64,000 bases of DNA, taken from assembly GCF_001422725.1 (NCBI RefSeq), contig NZ_LMMA01000008.1, forward strand, positions 3,917 to 67,916, written 5' to 3'. The DNA is from Flavobacterium sp. Leaf82 (GTDB taxonomy: Bacteria > Bacteroidota > Bacteroidia > Flavobacteriales > Flavobacteriaceae). Each line of letters starts with the position of its first letter. Within the stretch, counting starts at the first letter, position 1. The position numbers were made by a program, and so were the translations under genes. The notes below the pieces were generated by a model that did not search any database, was not told the origin of the DNA, and saw only the letters and a program-made list of their open reading frames with translations. Below are positions 35,974 to 43,533 of the stretch, piece after piece.

Positions 35974-36030
35974 CAAAAATATTGGGAGAATGAATTAATC
36001 TATTACGGAGTTTTTACATAATATTTACGG
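35974..36030 (-). promoter_or_regulatory. cluster promoter D with TTACGG-N16-TTACGG repeat
   Basis: TTACGG at 36003-36008 and 36025-36030. CAAAAATA at 35974-35981 lies 21 bases away, the same geometry as promoters A to C. The first repeat is 173 bases before the thioesterase ATG, as in promoter A relative to 366. Confidence 0.75.
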
Positions 36031-36125
36031 AGTGATAAATGAAGATCAATAATCTGAAAATAGCTTTTCTAAGCATTGAATAAATAAAGAGTAATAATTA
36101 ATATCCTAAGAAAAATTTAGAAATC

Positions 36126-38153
36126 TTACATTCTAAACATATATATATCATCAAATATAATTTCAATTATTGTTCCCAATCCTTTTGCAGATTTTATACT
36201 AAAATTACCTTTTAAATGATTTACTCTTTCGTTTATATTTTGTAATCCTATACCGGCAGTATTTTTTTTAGCATCAAAGCCATCTCCATTGTCAGCAATA
36301 ATAAGTTTTAATTGATCATCAATAACGATCAATTCAATAGAACAATTTTCTGCATTAGAATATTTAATTACATTAAAACTAGCTTCTTGAATGATGCGAT
36401 ATATATTAATTTTAAAAATATTTTGAATATTTGTCCAATCAAAAATTCCTTTACTTATATATTCAAAATGAGTATTGCTTAATGCTGTCTGACCTTCAAT
36501 TAAGTTTAACAATAGTAAATCAAAATCATTATTGTCTAAAAAATAATTTTTATTTAAGTCATGTGATATAGTTCTTATCTCATTCTCTATATTTTGTAAT
36601 TCATAGATATATTCTTTTCTTTTTTCAATTATCTTTTCATCAATTTTAGAATTAAAAAAACCTAAATTCATTCTTACAGCATATATTTTATTCATTACAC
36701 CATCATGTAATTCTTTTGATATTCTTGATTTTTCACTATCTTTTGCTCTGCTAATTTTTTCATTTTGTTCCATTAACAAAAAATAAATCTCTTCATTAGC
36801 CTTTTGTTGATTGATTAAAAACTGCAGCTCTTTGTTTTTATATTTAAAATATCTTAAAACAAATATTACAACCAATAATAAAATTAATCCAAATGAAATA
36901 ATCAAAATATAAAAGTTTTTTTTAGTCAAAATTTTATTCTCGTTCTCTATTCTCGAGGTTTCATATTCAATTCTTGCATATTTCTGATGTGCATTTTTTT
37001 GAACAATATTAATGCTATCACTCAAGGTAATATAATCATTTGCATAGGACAAACTGTTTTTTTTGTCTATACCTGAGAGCAATTTTAATGATGTTAAAAC
37101 TTCATTACTATTCTTAATTTGAATAGCCAGTTGATTGGCTTCTTTAAGAATTTTAATTGCTCTAAATGTATCTTTTTGTGTTATGAAATATTCACCAATA
37201 TGAATTTTTTTATATAAAATATCTGATTCGTCTCCACTATTTTTTAAAATTTCTAATGATTTCGAAAACATAGCATAAACATTATGATACTCTTTGTTTT
37301 TCATCTTAGAATATGCCAGATTACTTAAAACATTGGCATATAATCTAGGCCATTTTTCTTCTAAATCTTTAGAAAGCAAACCTTGTAACCTTATGATAGA
37401 ATTTGAATATTCTCCTTTTAAATCATACAGATTACAAATATTAATCATTGACGCTACATTGTAATTATTTACTTCATCTTTATCAATATTATTAAGCTTC
37501 ATCTTTTCTAAATTATTCAAAGCCATCTGGTGATACCATAATGCCTTATCATAATTAACCAATTTTTCAAGACAACTACCCATTAATGCATTACAAGAAT
37601 AAAGTAACCGCTGATCTTTAGAATCTTTTAAAAACTTTAAAGCCTTAGAAATTTCAACTTCACATTCTATATAATTTCCATCATAAAATAAAACACAAGC
37701 TTTATTAAATAGCATCTTTGCTGTATTATCATAATCTGATAATTTATAATATACTTTCTGCGCTTGCAAATAATAAAAATAGGCACTATCTTTTTTTACA
37801 CTTCCATAACTATCCCCAATATAGTAAAGTGCCTTCGCAATTCCCTGCTTGTCATCAACCTCACTTGACAACCTGAAAACCTCTAAACTAGCATTTAAAG
37901 ATTTTTTTAAATTATTATTATAATAGTATTCTGTAGATAATTTAAAATATAAACTTCTAATGACAGAATCATTTTTTTGAACCTTCAATAAATCAAATAT
38001 AGAATCTAAATACTTTTCCTTATTTTTTCCTTCCAGATGTTTATTATCTAATGAAATATTAGTTTTAATATGAGAATCAGTAAATTCAGTTTTCTTGCAT
38101 GAAAAAATAATCATTACAAGAAATAAAAATATTATTTTAAAAGGTGTCGCCAA
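36126..38153 (-). CDS. TPR-domain sensor histidine kinase, lipid-anchored
   Basis: 675 residues. A lipoprotein-like signal (LVMIIFSC) is followed by about 350 residues of helical TPR-like repeats with asparagine- and lysine-rich composition. Then come a membrane helix near residue 400 (ILIISFGLILLLVVIFVLRYF), a coiled coil, a HisKA_3 phosphoacceptor (KELHDGV) and a HATPase domain (DNGDGF, GIGLQNI). This is the NarX/DegS-type layout common in Bacteroidota, with the TPR part outside the membrane. The start is TTG. The likely partner is the response regulator at 38840, and the small lipoprotein gene sits between them. Very AT-rich compared with the genes after 40 kb. Confidence 0.85.
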   Translation of the reverse strand: MATPFKIIFLFLVMIIFSCKKTEFTDSHIKTNISLDNKHLEGKNKEKYLDSIFDLLKVQKNDSVIRSLYFKLSTEYYYNNNLKKSLNASLEVFRLSSEVDDKQGIAKALYYIGDSYGSVKKDSAYFYYLQAQKVYYKLSDYDNTAKMLFNKACVLFYDGNYIECEVEISKALKFLKDSKDQRLLYSCNALMGSCLEKLVNYDKALWYHQMALNNLEKMKLNNIDKDEVNNYNVASMINICNLYDLKGEYSNSIIRLQGLLSKDLEEKWPRLYANVLSNLAYSKMKNKEYHNVYAMFSKSLEILKNSGDESDILYKKIHIGEYFITQKDTFRAIKILKEANQLAIQIKNSNEVLTSLKLLSGIDKKNSLSYANDYITLSDSINIVQKNAHQKYARIEYETSRIENENKILTKKNFYILIISFGLILLLVVIFVLRYFKYKNKELQFLINQQKANEEIYFLLMEQNEKISRAKDSEKSRISKELHDGVMNKIYAVRMNLGFFNSKIDEKIIEKRKEYIYELQNIENEIRTISHDLNKNYFLDNNDFDLLLLNLIEGQTALSNTHFEYISKGIFDWTNIQNIFKINIYRIIQEASFNVIKYSNAENCSIELIVIDDQLKLIIADNGDGFDAKKNTAGIGLQNINERVNHLKGNFSIKSAKGLGTIIEIIFDDIYMFRM

Positions 38154-38199
38154 AAGTTGAAGTATTATTTTATAATTTCAAATATAGCGTTTTGAAATA

Positions 38200-38244
38200 A
38201 AAAGACTATAAAATTTAAACATAAATGAAATAGTCTTTTTTTTT
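38200..38244 (-). terminator. terminator of the small lipoprotein gene
   Basis: Arms AAAAGACTAT (38200-38209) and ATAGTCTTTT (38230-38239) with a 20-base AT-rich loop. On the minus strand the stem is followed by TTATTTC. It lies 20 bases past the lipoprotein stop and before the kinase gene, so the two may be partly uncoupled. Confidence 0.55.
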
Positions 38245-38263
38245 GAAAAATAATAAAAACTAA

Positions 38264-38509
38264 CTAATCTACTCTAATTGGTCTCACAATAATTGGATCT
38301 CCTTCTTCCTCATTTATTATTTCAGGGTCTGTACTTGCATTAATTGTGTCGTTAGCCCTAGCGTATACATTTTCATTAATATATTTTGGCATCTCTTTTT
38401 TTAAATCATTACTGGTCGATTTTGTTTCTTGGTATATATCATCTGTAGAACAAGAGATGAAACAAAAGGAAAAAAATACACATGCAGCAATAAAAAATCT
38501 TGTTTTCAT
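38264..38509 (-). CDS. small lipoprotein of unknown function beside the sensor kinase
   Basis: 81 residues. Signal with lipobox FISC, Cys20, followed by STDD, which resembles the acidic export signal that sends Bacteroidota lipoproteins to the outer membrane or surface. The mature part is short, polar and acidic and ends EEEGDPIIVRPIRVD. No family recognised. Its promoter carries a degenerate version of the cluster repeat (38536-38593). Between a sensor kinase and its regulator, it could be an accessory or ligand for the periplasmic TPR domain (inference only). Confidence 0.65.
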   Translation of the reverse strand: MKTRFFIAACVFFSFCFISCSTDDIYQETKSTSNDLKKEMPKYINENVYARANDTINASTDPEIINEEEGDPIIVRPIRVD

Positions 38510-38535
38510 AATAGTTTTAATTTAATATATTTATA

Positions 38536-38593
38536 CAAAAAAAAGACTACATTTTATATTGATATTACGGTATATCCGTAAAATTTAATTTAC
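38536..38593 (-). promoter_or_regulatory. degenerate cluster promoter E
   Basis: TTACGG at 38565-38570 directly followed, five bases on, by CCGTAA (an inverted pair). At the 22-base position of the second direct repeat only TTTAC remains. CAAA of a -7 box lies at 38536-38539, with the 21-base spacing kept but the outer TA replaced by AA. It precedes the small lipoprotein. A further single TTACGG at 38773-38778 lies before the response regulator. Confidence 0.45.
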
Positions 38594-38839
38594 ATTTAAA
38601 AAAAACGGAGAAAGAGTTGTTTTTTTTTAACAGGAAATAAGCTTTTTATTTAAATACTGAAGAAAGCTAAAAATATAAAAAACAATTTTAATTTAATAAA
38701 AAATAGTAAAAACCTTATAAAAATATATTTTACTATAAATTAATGTTAAAATTTACAACTAACCTTACATTTTTACGGGATCACGTATTAGACATATAAA
38801 ATTATTAACTAATATTGAGAGAAATTTAAAATATGATTT

Positions 38840-39508
38840 ATGAGTTATAATATTTTGATTGTAGATGATCATCCTATGACAGTTGATGGATATATAAATC
38901 TTCTAAGTAATATCAATTATAATGACAAAAAACCTAATTTTTTAAAAAGTTATAATTGTGAAGATGCTCATTACAAAATAAGTAGACAATTAAAACAAAA
39001 CCTGAAAATTGATCTCGCTCTTTTAGATATCAATCTTCCACCCTACAAGGAATTAAATATCGAGAGTGGTACTGATCTTGCTATGCTTCTTAGAAAAAAA
39101 AACCCTACTTGTAAAATAATTTTACTTACAATGCATAGCGAGCCATTGACAGTAGATAAAATTATTAAAGAAATAAATCCTGAGGGGTTTATTGCTAAAA
39201 GTGATATAAATTTTGAACTATTTCCTGTAATATGTAAAAAGATTATGGATGATGAAATATATCGCAGCCCAACAATAATACAATCACAAAGAGACTTATT
39301 TAAAAAGAATATTAATTGGGATAATCATGACAATAAAATATTAACATTAATATGTCAAGGCGTCAAAACTGTTAACCTTCCAAACTATATACCTTTATCA
39401 ATGAGTGCAATAGAAAAGAGAAAAGCAAATATAAAAGGACAATTATTAATGGGAAAAGGAAGCGATAGGGATTTAATTGGAAAGGCTAAAAAACTTGGTC
39501 TGTTATAA
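38840..39508 (+). CDS. response regulator with divergent NarL-type output domain
   Basis: 222 residues. Receiver domain about 1-135: the acidic pair in VDDHP, phospho-acceptor Asp in LLDINLPP, Thr in ILLTMH and Lys in FIAKSD. The C-terminal part (ILTLICQGVKT..MSAIEKRKANIKGQL) has the length and spacing of a LuxR/NarL helix-turn-helix but a divergent recognition helix. It is divergent from the lipoprotein and kinase genes, which makes it the best candidate to bind the TTACGG repeats. AT-rich like the kinase gene. Confidence 0.83.
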   Translation: MSYNILIVDDHPMTVDGYINLLSNINYNDKKPNFLKSYNCEDAHYKISRQLKQNLKIDLALLDINLPPYKELNIESGTDLAMLLRKKNPTCKIILLTMHSEPLTVDKIIKEINPEGFIAKSDINFELFPVICKKIMDDEIYRSPTIIQSQRDLFKKNINWDNHDNKILTLICQGVKTVNLPNYIPLSMSAIEKRKANIKGQLLMGKGSDRDLIGKAKKLGLL

Positions 39509-39511
39509 TTA

Positions 39512-40279
39512 CTACAATAAATTTAAGGCATCTGCCGTACGCACTGCCTCAATAGAATTATTTACATTCAGTTTTTCCAGAATATTTTGTCTGTGCCTGT
39601 TTACTGTATTAATACTAATATTTAGCTGATTAGCAATTTCCTTACTGATTTCGCCTTTGCTGATTAGTAATAAAATTTCTTTTTCGCGAGATGTCAATAA
39701 ATTAATACAGTTTACGTAGGTATCCACATAAAAATTCTCCCCGGTTTTGGTATTAACGATTCTTCCGTCGATACCTCGTACACTTCCGGATTTTTCAAAA
39801 GAGTAATTGTAGAGACAAACCGCAAGCCACAAACCACCTTCTGAACTATTTTTGACATAAAAACTGCGATGCAGTATATGCTGATATTCTTTCTTACTAT
39901 TGAGTGTTCTTATCTTGCATTTGGTGCTATAATTTAATCTTTCTTCCGGTTCCAGTACTTTTAAAAAATTAAAAAATTCAAGTTCGAGAAGATGTCTTTC
40001 AAAAAGATCTTCGGGATGAATGCGGTTGTAGATATCTTCTTCCCAAATAGAATCAATTGTTAGATAACCGGAAATATCCATTTCGAAAAAACTCCCAAAA
40101 TTACCCGTAAAAATATAACTTTTGTTGGCGGCAAGATCTGATAATACAGCTACCGAGTGATCAATTTTTACATATTCTTTCATCCTATTAATTACTTCCT
40201 TCAACGCTTCTTCGCGTTTATCAGGACTGTCAACAGATTCAAAAGAAAAATGATCTTCTAATTTGGTGATGGGATTCAT
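39512..40279 (-). CDS. LuxR-family transcription regulator with PAS-like N-terminus
   Basis: 255 residues. The C-terminal 60 are a clear LuxR helix-turn-helix (TSREKEILLLISKGEISKEI then NISINTVNRHRQNILEKLNV). The N-terminal 190 look like a PAS-type sensor fold with no recognised ligand residues. It ends three bases from the response regulator gene (convergent). It may control the cluster or the plus-strand genes after 40.4 kb; nothing in the sequence decides this. Confidence 0.85.
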   Translation of the reverse strand: MNPITKLEDHFSFESVDSPDKREEALKEVINRMKEYVKIDHSVAVLSDLAANKSYIFTGNFGSFFEMDISGYLTIDSIWEEDIYNRIHPEDLFERHLLELEFFNFLKVLEPEERLNYSTKCKIRTLNSKKEYQHILHRSFYVKNSSEGGLWLAVCLYNYSFEKSGSVRGIDGRIVNTKTGENFYVDTYVNCINLLTSREKEILLLISKGEISKEIANQLNISINTVNRHRQNILEKLNVNNSIEAVRTADALNLL

Positions 40280-40379
40280 AACACTATTTCATTTATTTTC
40301 TAATAGTATTGAATTACCATATAGATGTATAAAAATAGAAAAAAAATGCGGTTTTCTAAAAAATGGTTATAAATAACTA

Positions 40380-40410
40380 TTGCTGTAAAAATAATGAATC
40401 ACCTACTTTG
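40380..40410 (+). promoter_or_regulatory. possible promoter of the DUF1349 gene
   Basis: TTG at 40380-40382 and TACTTTG at 40404-40410, 21 bases apart, approximate the Bacteroidota TTG / TAnnTTTG promoter, 33 bases before the ATG. Confidence 0.35.
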
Positions 40411-40442
40411 TAAATTATTAATAAAACTCAAATTACTAAATC

Positions 40443-41093
40443 ATGAAGAGAATTCACTTAGTTCTAATCTTTTTACTTATTATCTGCGCAAAAGGAAATG
40501 CTCAAAAATTAAACTCAATGAACTGGCTTAATGAACCAGCTGATTGGGAAATAAAAGACAACAAACTTATCATGCAGGTTACACCACAATCTGATTACTG
40601 GAACAAAAGCCATTACGGATTTACAGTATACGACGGACCTTTTTTATATACACAAAGAAGCGGTGAGTTTGAAGCTGTTGTAAAAATGAGCGGAGTTTAT
40701 AAAACCAGATTCGACCAGGTTTGCCTGATGCTTAGAATTGATGAAAATAATTATATCAAAACCGGAGTAGAATATGTAGATGGCGTATATAATATAAGTA
40801 CGGTACATACTATCGATAAAAGTTCATGGAGCGTAATGGGGTTAAAAGAGAAACCAAAAAATGTCTGGATGAAGGCGGTACGCAGACTCGACGCTGTAGA
40901 AATTTTTTATTCTACAGATGGTGTAAATTACACGATGACTAATACGGTATATTTTCCGGAACATAAAACCGTACAAGTGGGTATGATGGCTGCAAGTCCG
41001 GACGGAAAAGGTTTTACTGCTACTTTTGAAGATTTTAAAATTACACATCTTCCGGATCAAAGACGTTTAGAGTGGTTAAAAAACAATCAATAA
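40443..41093 (+). CDS. secreted DUF1349 (concanavalin-like) protein
   Basis: 216 residues with a signal peptide ending KGNAQ. The rest matches the DUF1349 beta-sandwich family by pattern: WLNEPADWEI start, SDYWNKSHYGF, the GPFLYTQRSGEFEA strand pair, MLRIDENNYIKTGVEY. Members are small periplasmic or secreted proteins, often annotated as 'regulation of enolase'; the function is poorly known. It stands as a single gene. Confidence 0.8.
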   Translation: MKRIHLVLIFLLIICAKGNAQKLNSMNWLNEPADWEIKDNKLIMQVTPQSDYWNKSHYGFTVYDGPFLYTQRSGEFEAVVKMSGVYKTRFDQVCLMLRIDENNYIKTGVEYVDGVYNISTVHTIDKSSWSVMGLKEKPKNVWMKAVRRLDAVEIFYSTDGVNYTMTNTVYFPEHKTVQVGMMAASPDGKGFTATFEDFKITHLPDQRRLEWLKNNQ

Positions 41094-41173
41094 CCAATTT
41101 AATATAACATTTGTACAATCTTCAATCTTTCCTGAATAGCTAGCATTAAACCAGCACTAAATAAATTCTGATT

Positions 41174-41242
41174 ATGAAAACAAAATTTTTGTTATACTTG
41201 TTATTGCTGCTAATCGCTGCTTATCAAAAGGTTTTTTGCTAA
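41174..41242 (+). CDS. possible 22-residue hydrophobic peptide
   Basis: ATG AAA ACA AAA then a leucine-rich core and a final Cys before TAA: a signal-peptide-like micro-ORF between two genes. It may be a leader relic of a lost secreted protein, a real small membrane peptide, or chance. Confidence 0.25.
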   Translation: MKTKFLLYLLLLLIAAYQKVFC

Positions 41243-41321
41243 CCAAAATATCATGAACAGCAAACAGTTAATATACTCTTTAGTAATTAAGACATATACA
41301 TTCAGAAAAAAGATAAAAACA

Positions 41322-41537
41322 ATGAGAGATAAAGATAAATTTCTTGAAGCTTTAATAAAAAGTAACGGACATCATAATGTGACAGATCTTGGGGCACAAA
41401 TTGGTCTTGATGAAAACGCGACAATGGAAATAGTGACTCAGCTTCTCGCTGAATTCAAAATAGAATATGTCTCAAACGGTTTTTGTGATTACAGTTTAAT
41501 GAAGAATCAAAACAGGACTAAAAAATATAATAGGTAA
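41322..41537 (+). CDS. small helical protein of unknown function
   Basis: 71 residues from the ATG at 41322 (MRDKDKFLEALIKSNGHH). An upstream in-frame ATG at 41253 adds 23 basic residues that look like untranslated leader. The pattern of two short helices and DLGAQIGLDENATMEIVTQLL suggests a winged-helix-like fold. No family name recognised. Confidence 0.55.
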   Translation: MRDKDKFLEALIKSNGHHNVTDLGAQIGLDENATMEIVTQLLAEFKIEYVSNGFCDYSLMKNQNRTKKYNR

Positions 41538-41645
41538 AGATTTACAAACCAACGGATGTTAATTCAATAACATATACAGATTATCATGTAACAACAACCT
41601 AGGCTAAAGACTTAATTTTGAGCTCAATACTTAAACAATCAAGTC

Positions 41646-41876
41646 ATGAAAAATTCAAACAGTTTCAACAGTGATAGCCTTAAAAAATGCCCATACGAAA
41701 GTCAGGTTTACAAGGCAAACAATATTGATTTAATATATGTAAAGTCATATAAAGGAGATTGGGGACATTGGGATGATAAGTGCGAAAGTGCGCATTTAGA
41801 TAAAAGCAGCTATGAACAAACAGATAACGAAAGTATTACAGATCCGGAAAACAATATAAATGGTGCGACAATGTAG
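41646..41876 (+). CDS. hypothetical 76-residue protein
   Basis: Polar, Asn/Ser/Lys/Asp-rich, with an internal aromatic patch (YKGDWGHWDDKCE). No signal peptide and no family recognised. Supported by its open frame, ATG start and the terminator right after it. Confidence 0.4.
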   Translation: MKNSNSFNSDSLKKCPYESQVYKANNIDLIYVKSYKGDWGHWDDKCESAHLDKSSYEQTDNESITDPENNINGATM

Positions 41877-41893
41877 CACTTTTTTAAAGTCAT

Positions 41894-41926
41894 AAAAAAA
41901 ACTCCATAATCATGGAGTTTTTTTTT
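41894..41926. terminator. bidirectional terminator
   Basis: AAACTCCAT and ATGGAGTTT arms (within 41899-41920) with A-tract before and T-tract after. It separates the + strand hypothetical gene from the convergent FabH gene. Confidence 0.85.
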
Positions 41927-41939
41927 ATGTTTAGAATAT

Positions 41940-42989
41940 TTAGCTACATACTAAATCATGTTCTAATTCTTTTTCTGTTTTTGAAACTTGTACATTTCTA
42001 AGATTTCGCATAACTCCCCATTTCAGGCAAGTTGCGCCCCAGGAAAAACCAGCGCCAAAAGTGGTAATCAATATGTTTTGCCCCGCTTTAAAATCAGCTG
42101 CAAAATCCCATAAACATAACGGGATCGTTGCCGAAGTTGTATTACCGTATCTGTCTATGTTTACTTTTACTTTTTCGGTTGCAATATTCAGGCTTTCGCT
42201 TACTGCATTAATAATTCTTAGATTAGCCTGATGCGGCACAACCCAGTCAATATCGTCTACAGTTAATGCATTACTCACAAGAACATCTCTTGAAACATTA
42301 CTCATAGATTCTACCGCTCTTTTAAACACAAATGCACCTTCCTGATTTACAAAATGTTTTTTGTCCAGAACAGTTTCCATAGTTGCCGGAAGTTTAGAAC
42401 CTCCTGCAGGTACTAAAAGTGCAGATGTTCCGCTGCCGTCAGTTCTCAGGATACTTTTCATCATTCCGTATTCTGATTCTGTCTTCTCTAAAAGCACCGC
42501 TCCTGCCCCGTCTCCAAAAAGAATACAGGTATTACGATCTTCATAATCTACGATTGAACTCATTTTATCAGCTCCAACTACGACAATTTTTTCGTAACGT
42601 CCGCTTTCGATCATTGTAGTAGCCATTTCCAGCGCATATAAAAAGCCGCTGCAAGCTGCATTAAGATCAAAACCAAATGCATTGGTAAATCCGCTTTTCT
42701 CACAAACTTTACTTGCTGTTGGTGTTAAAAGATGGTCTGGCGTTGCAGTTGCCAATACTAAACCATCAATTTCTGAACGATCTATATCATAAGTTTCTAA
42801 TAAATTTTCGATTGCCGCACAAGCAAGATCAGATGTTCCTTGATTTTCATCCTTAGCCAATCTACGCTCTTTTATTCCGGTTCTTTTTACTATCCACTCT
42901 CCAGTGGTTTCAACCATTCTTGAAATCATCTCATTACTAAGTATAGAACTTGGTACAAAGCCACCTATAGCTGTAATTGTTGCCTTCAT
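41940..42989 (-). CDS. fabH: beta-ketoacyl-ACP synthase III
   Basis: 349 residues. The Cys-His-Asn triad is visible: Cys113 in AACSG, His in VPHQAN and Asn in DRYGNTTSA; GDGAGA is also present. FabH starts fatty-acid synthesis by condensing acetyl-CoA with malonyl-ACP in the cytosol. A C-terminal extension of about 15 residues is beyond the usual end. Bacteroidota often have several copies, so this may be a paralogue rather than the housekeeping one (there are no plsX or rpmF neighbours). Confidence 0.9.
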   Translation of the reverse strand: MKATITAIGGFVPSSILSNEMISRMVETTGEWIVKRTGIKERRLAKDENQGTSDLACAAIENLLETYDIDRSEIDGLVLATATPDHLLTPTASKVCEKSGFTNAFGFDLNAACSGFLYALEMATTMIESGRYEKIVVVGADKMSSIVDYEDRNTCILFGDGAGAVLLEKTESEYGMMKSILRTDGSGTSALLVPAGGSKLPATMETVLDKKHFVNQEGAFVFKRAVESMSNVSRDVLVSNALTVDDIDWVVPHQANLRIINAVSESLNIATEKVKVNIDRYGNTTSATIPLCLWDFAADFKAGQNILITTFGAGFSWGATCLKWGVMRNLRNVQVSKTEKELEHDLVCS

Positions 42990-43057
42990 TTGTTTTAGTT
43001 TTTGTTATTTTGATTTTCTTTTTTCTATTTTATATATATAGTTAAAAAAAGATACTA

Positions 43058-43088
43058 CAAAATAACGTCAGAAATTTGTAAAAGACAA
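43058..43088 (-). promoter_or_regulatory. possible fabH promoter
   Basis: CAAAATAA (43058-43065) and CAA (43086-43088) read on the minus strand as TTG-N20-TTATTTTG, close to the phylum consensus, about 70 bases before the fabH ATG. The rest of the 42990-43533 gap is AT-rich and empty apart from the terminator below. Confidence 0.35.
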
Positions 43089-43487
43089 CAATGCCGGGAC
43101 TAAACCTGTCATGATTATTAAGGCTTTAAGTTTATGCTCCAGAATTTTTAAAACTCTATTTTTAAAGCATTAATAATAAGATATCAGCACAATAACTGTT
43201 AATTTACTTCTTATCCTATTAACGAAAACGTCAGGATTTACTGTTATAAATAGATTTAAACTCAATAATTATTTTTATTTTTTTTAATTCAACACCAATT
43301 TACCTTATTATAGTTTAATTTCTCCTGTTTTTTCATCTCCTACAAAAAAACATCGCATTGCTCAATTAACTTTTTATTTTGGTGAAATTTCCTAATTTAT
43401 GATTTTAAAAGTGATGCATTCTGTCATAGATTCTGTTTTTATAAAAAAATGCGTTAAAAATTTCAACAAAAAAGACTGCCATAAAAA

Positions 43488-43514
43488 AAACCGCTTTTTT
43501 TCTAAAGCGGCTTT
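43488..43514 (-). terminator. terminator of the phosphatase gene
   Basis: CCGCTTT (43491-43497) and AAAGCGG (43504-43510) form a stem. On the minus strand AAAGCGG-type arm is followed by eight T. Confidence 0.85.
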
Positions 43515-43533
43515 TAATTCTAAATCTTTATGT

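Noticed and set aside
38753..38800. A further full copy of the TTACGG repeat before the response regulator
   Set aside because: Only one TTACGG (38773) is present; no second word at 22 bases and no -7 box at the fixed distance.
41940..42989. FabH as starter-unit enzyme of the NRPS cluster
   Set aside because: It is separated by several unrelated genes, lacks the cluster promoter repeat, and resembles ordinary extra fabH copies of Bacteroidota.
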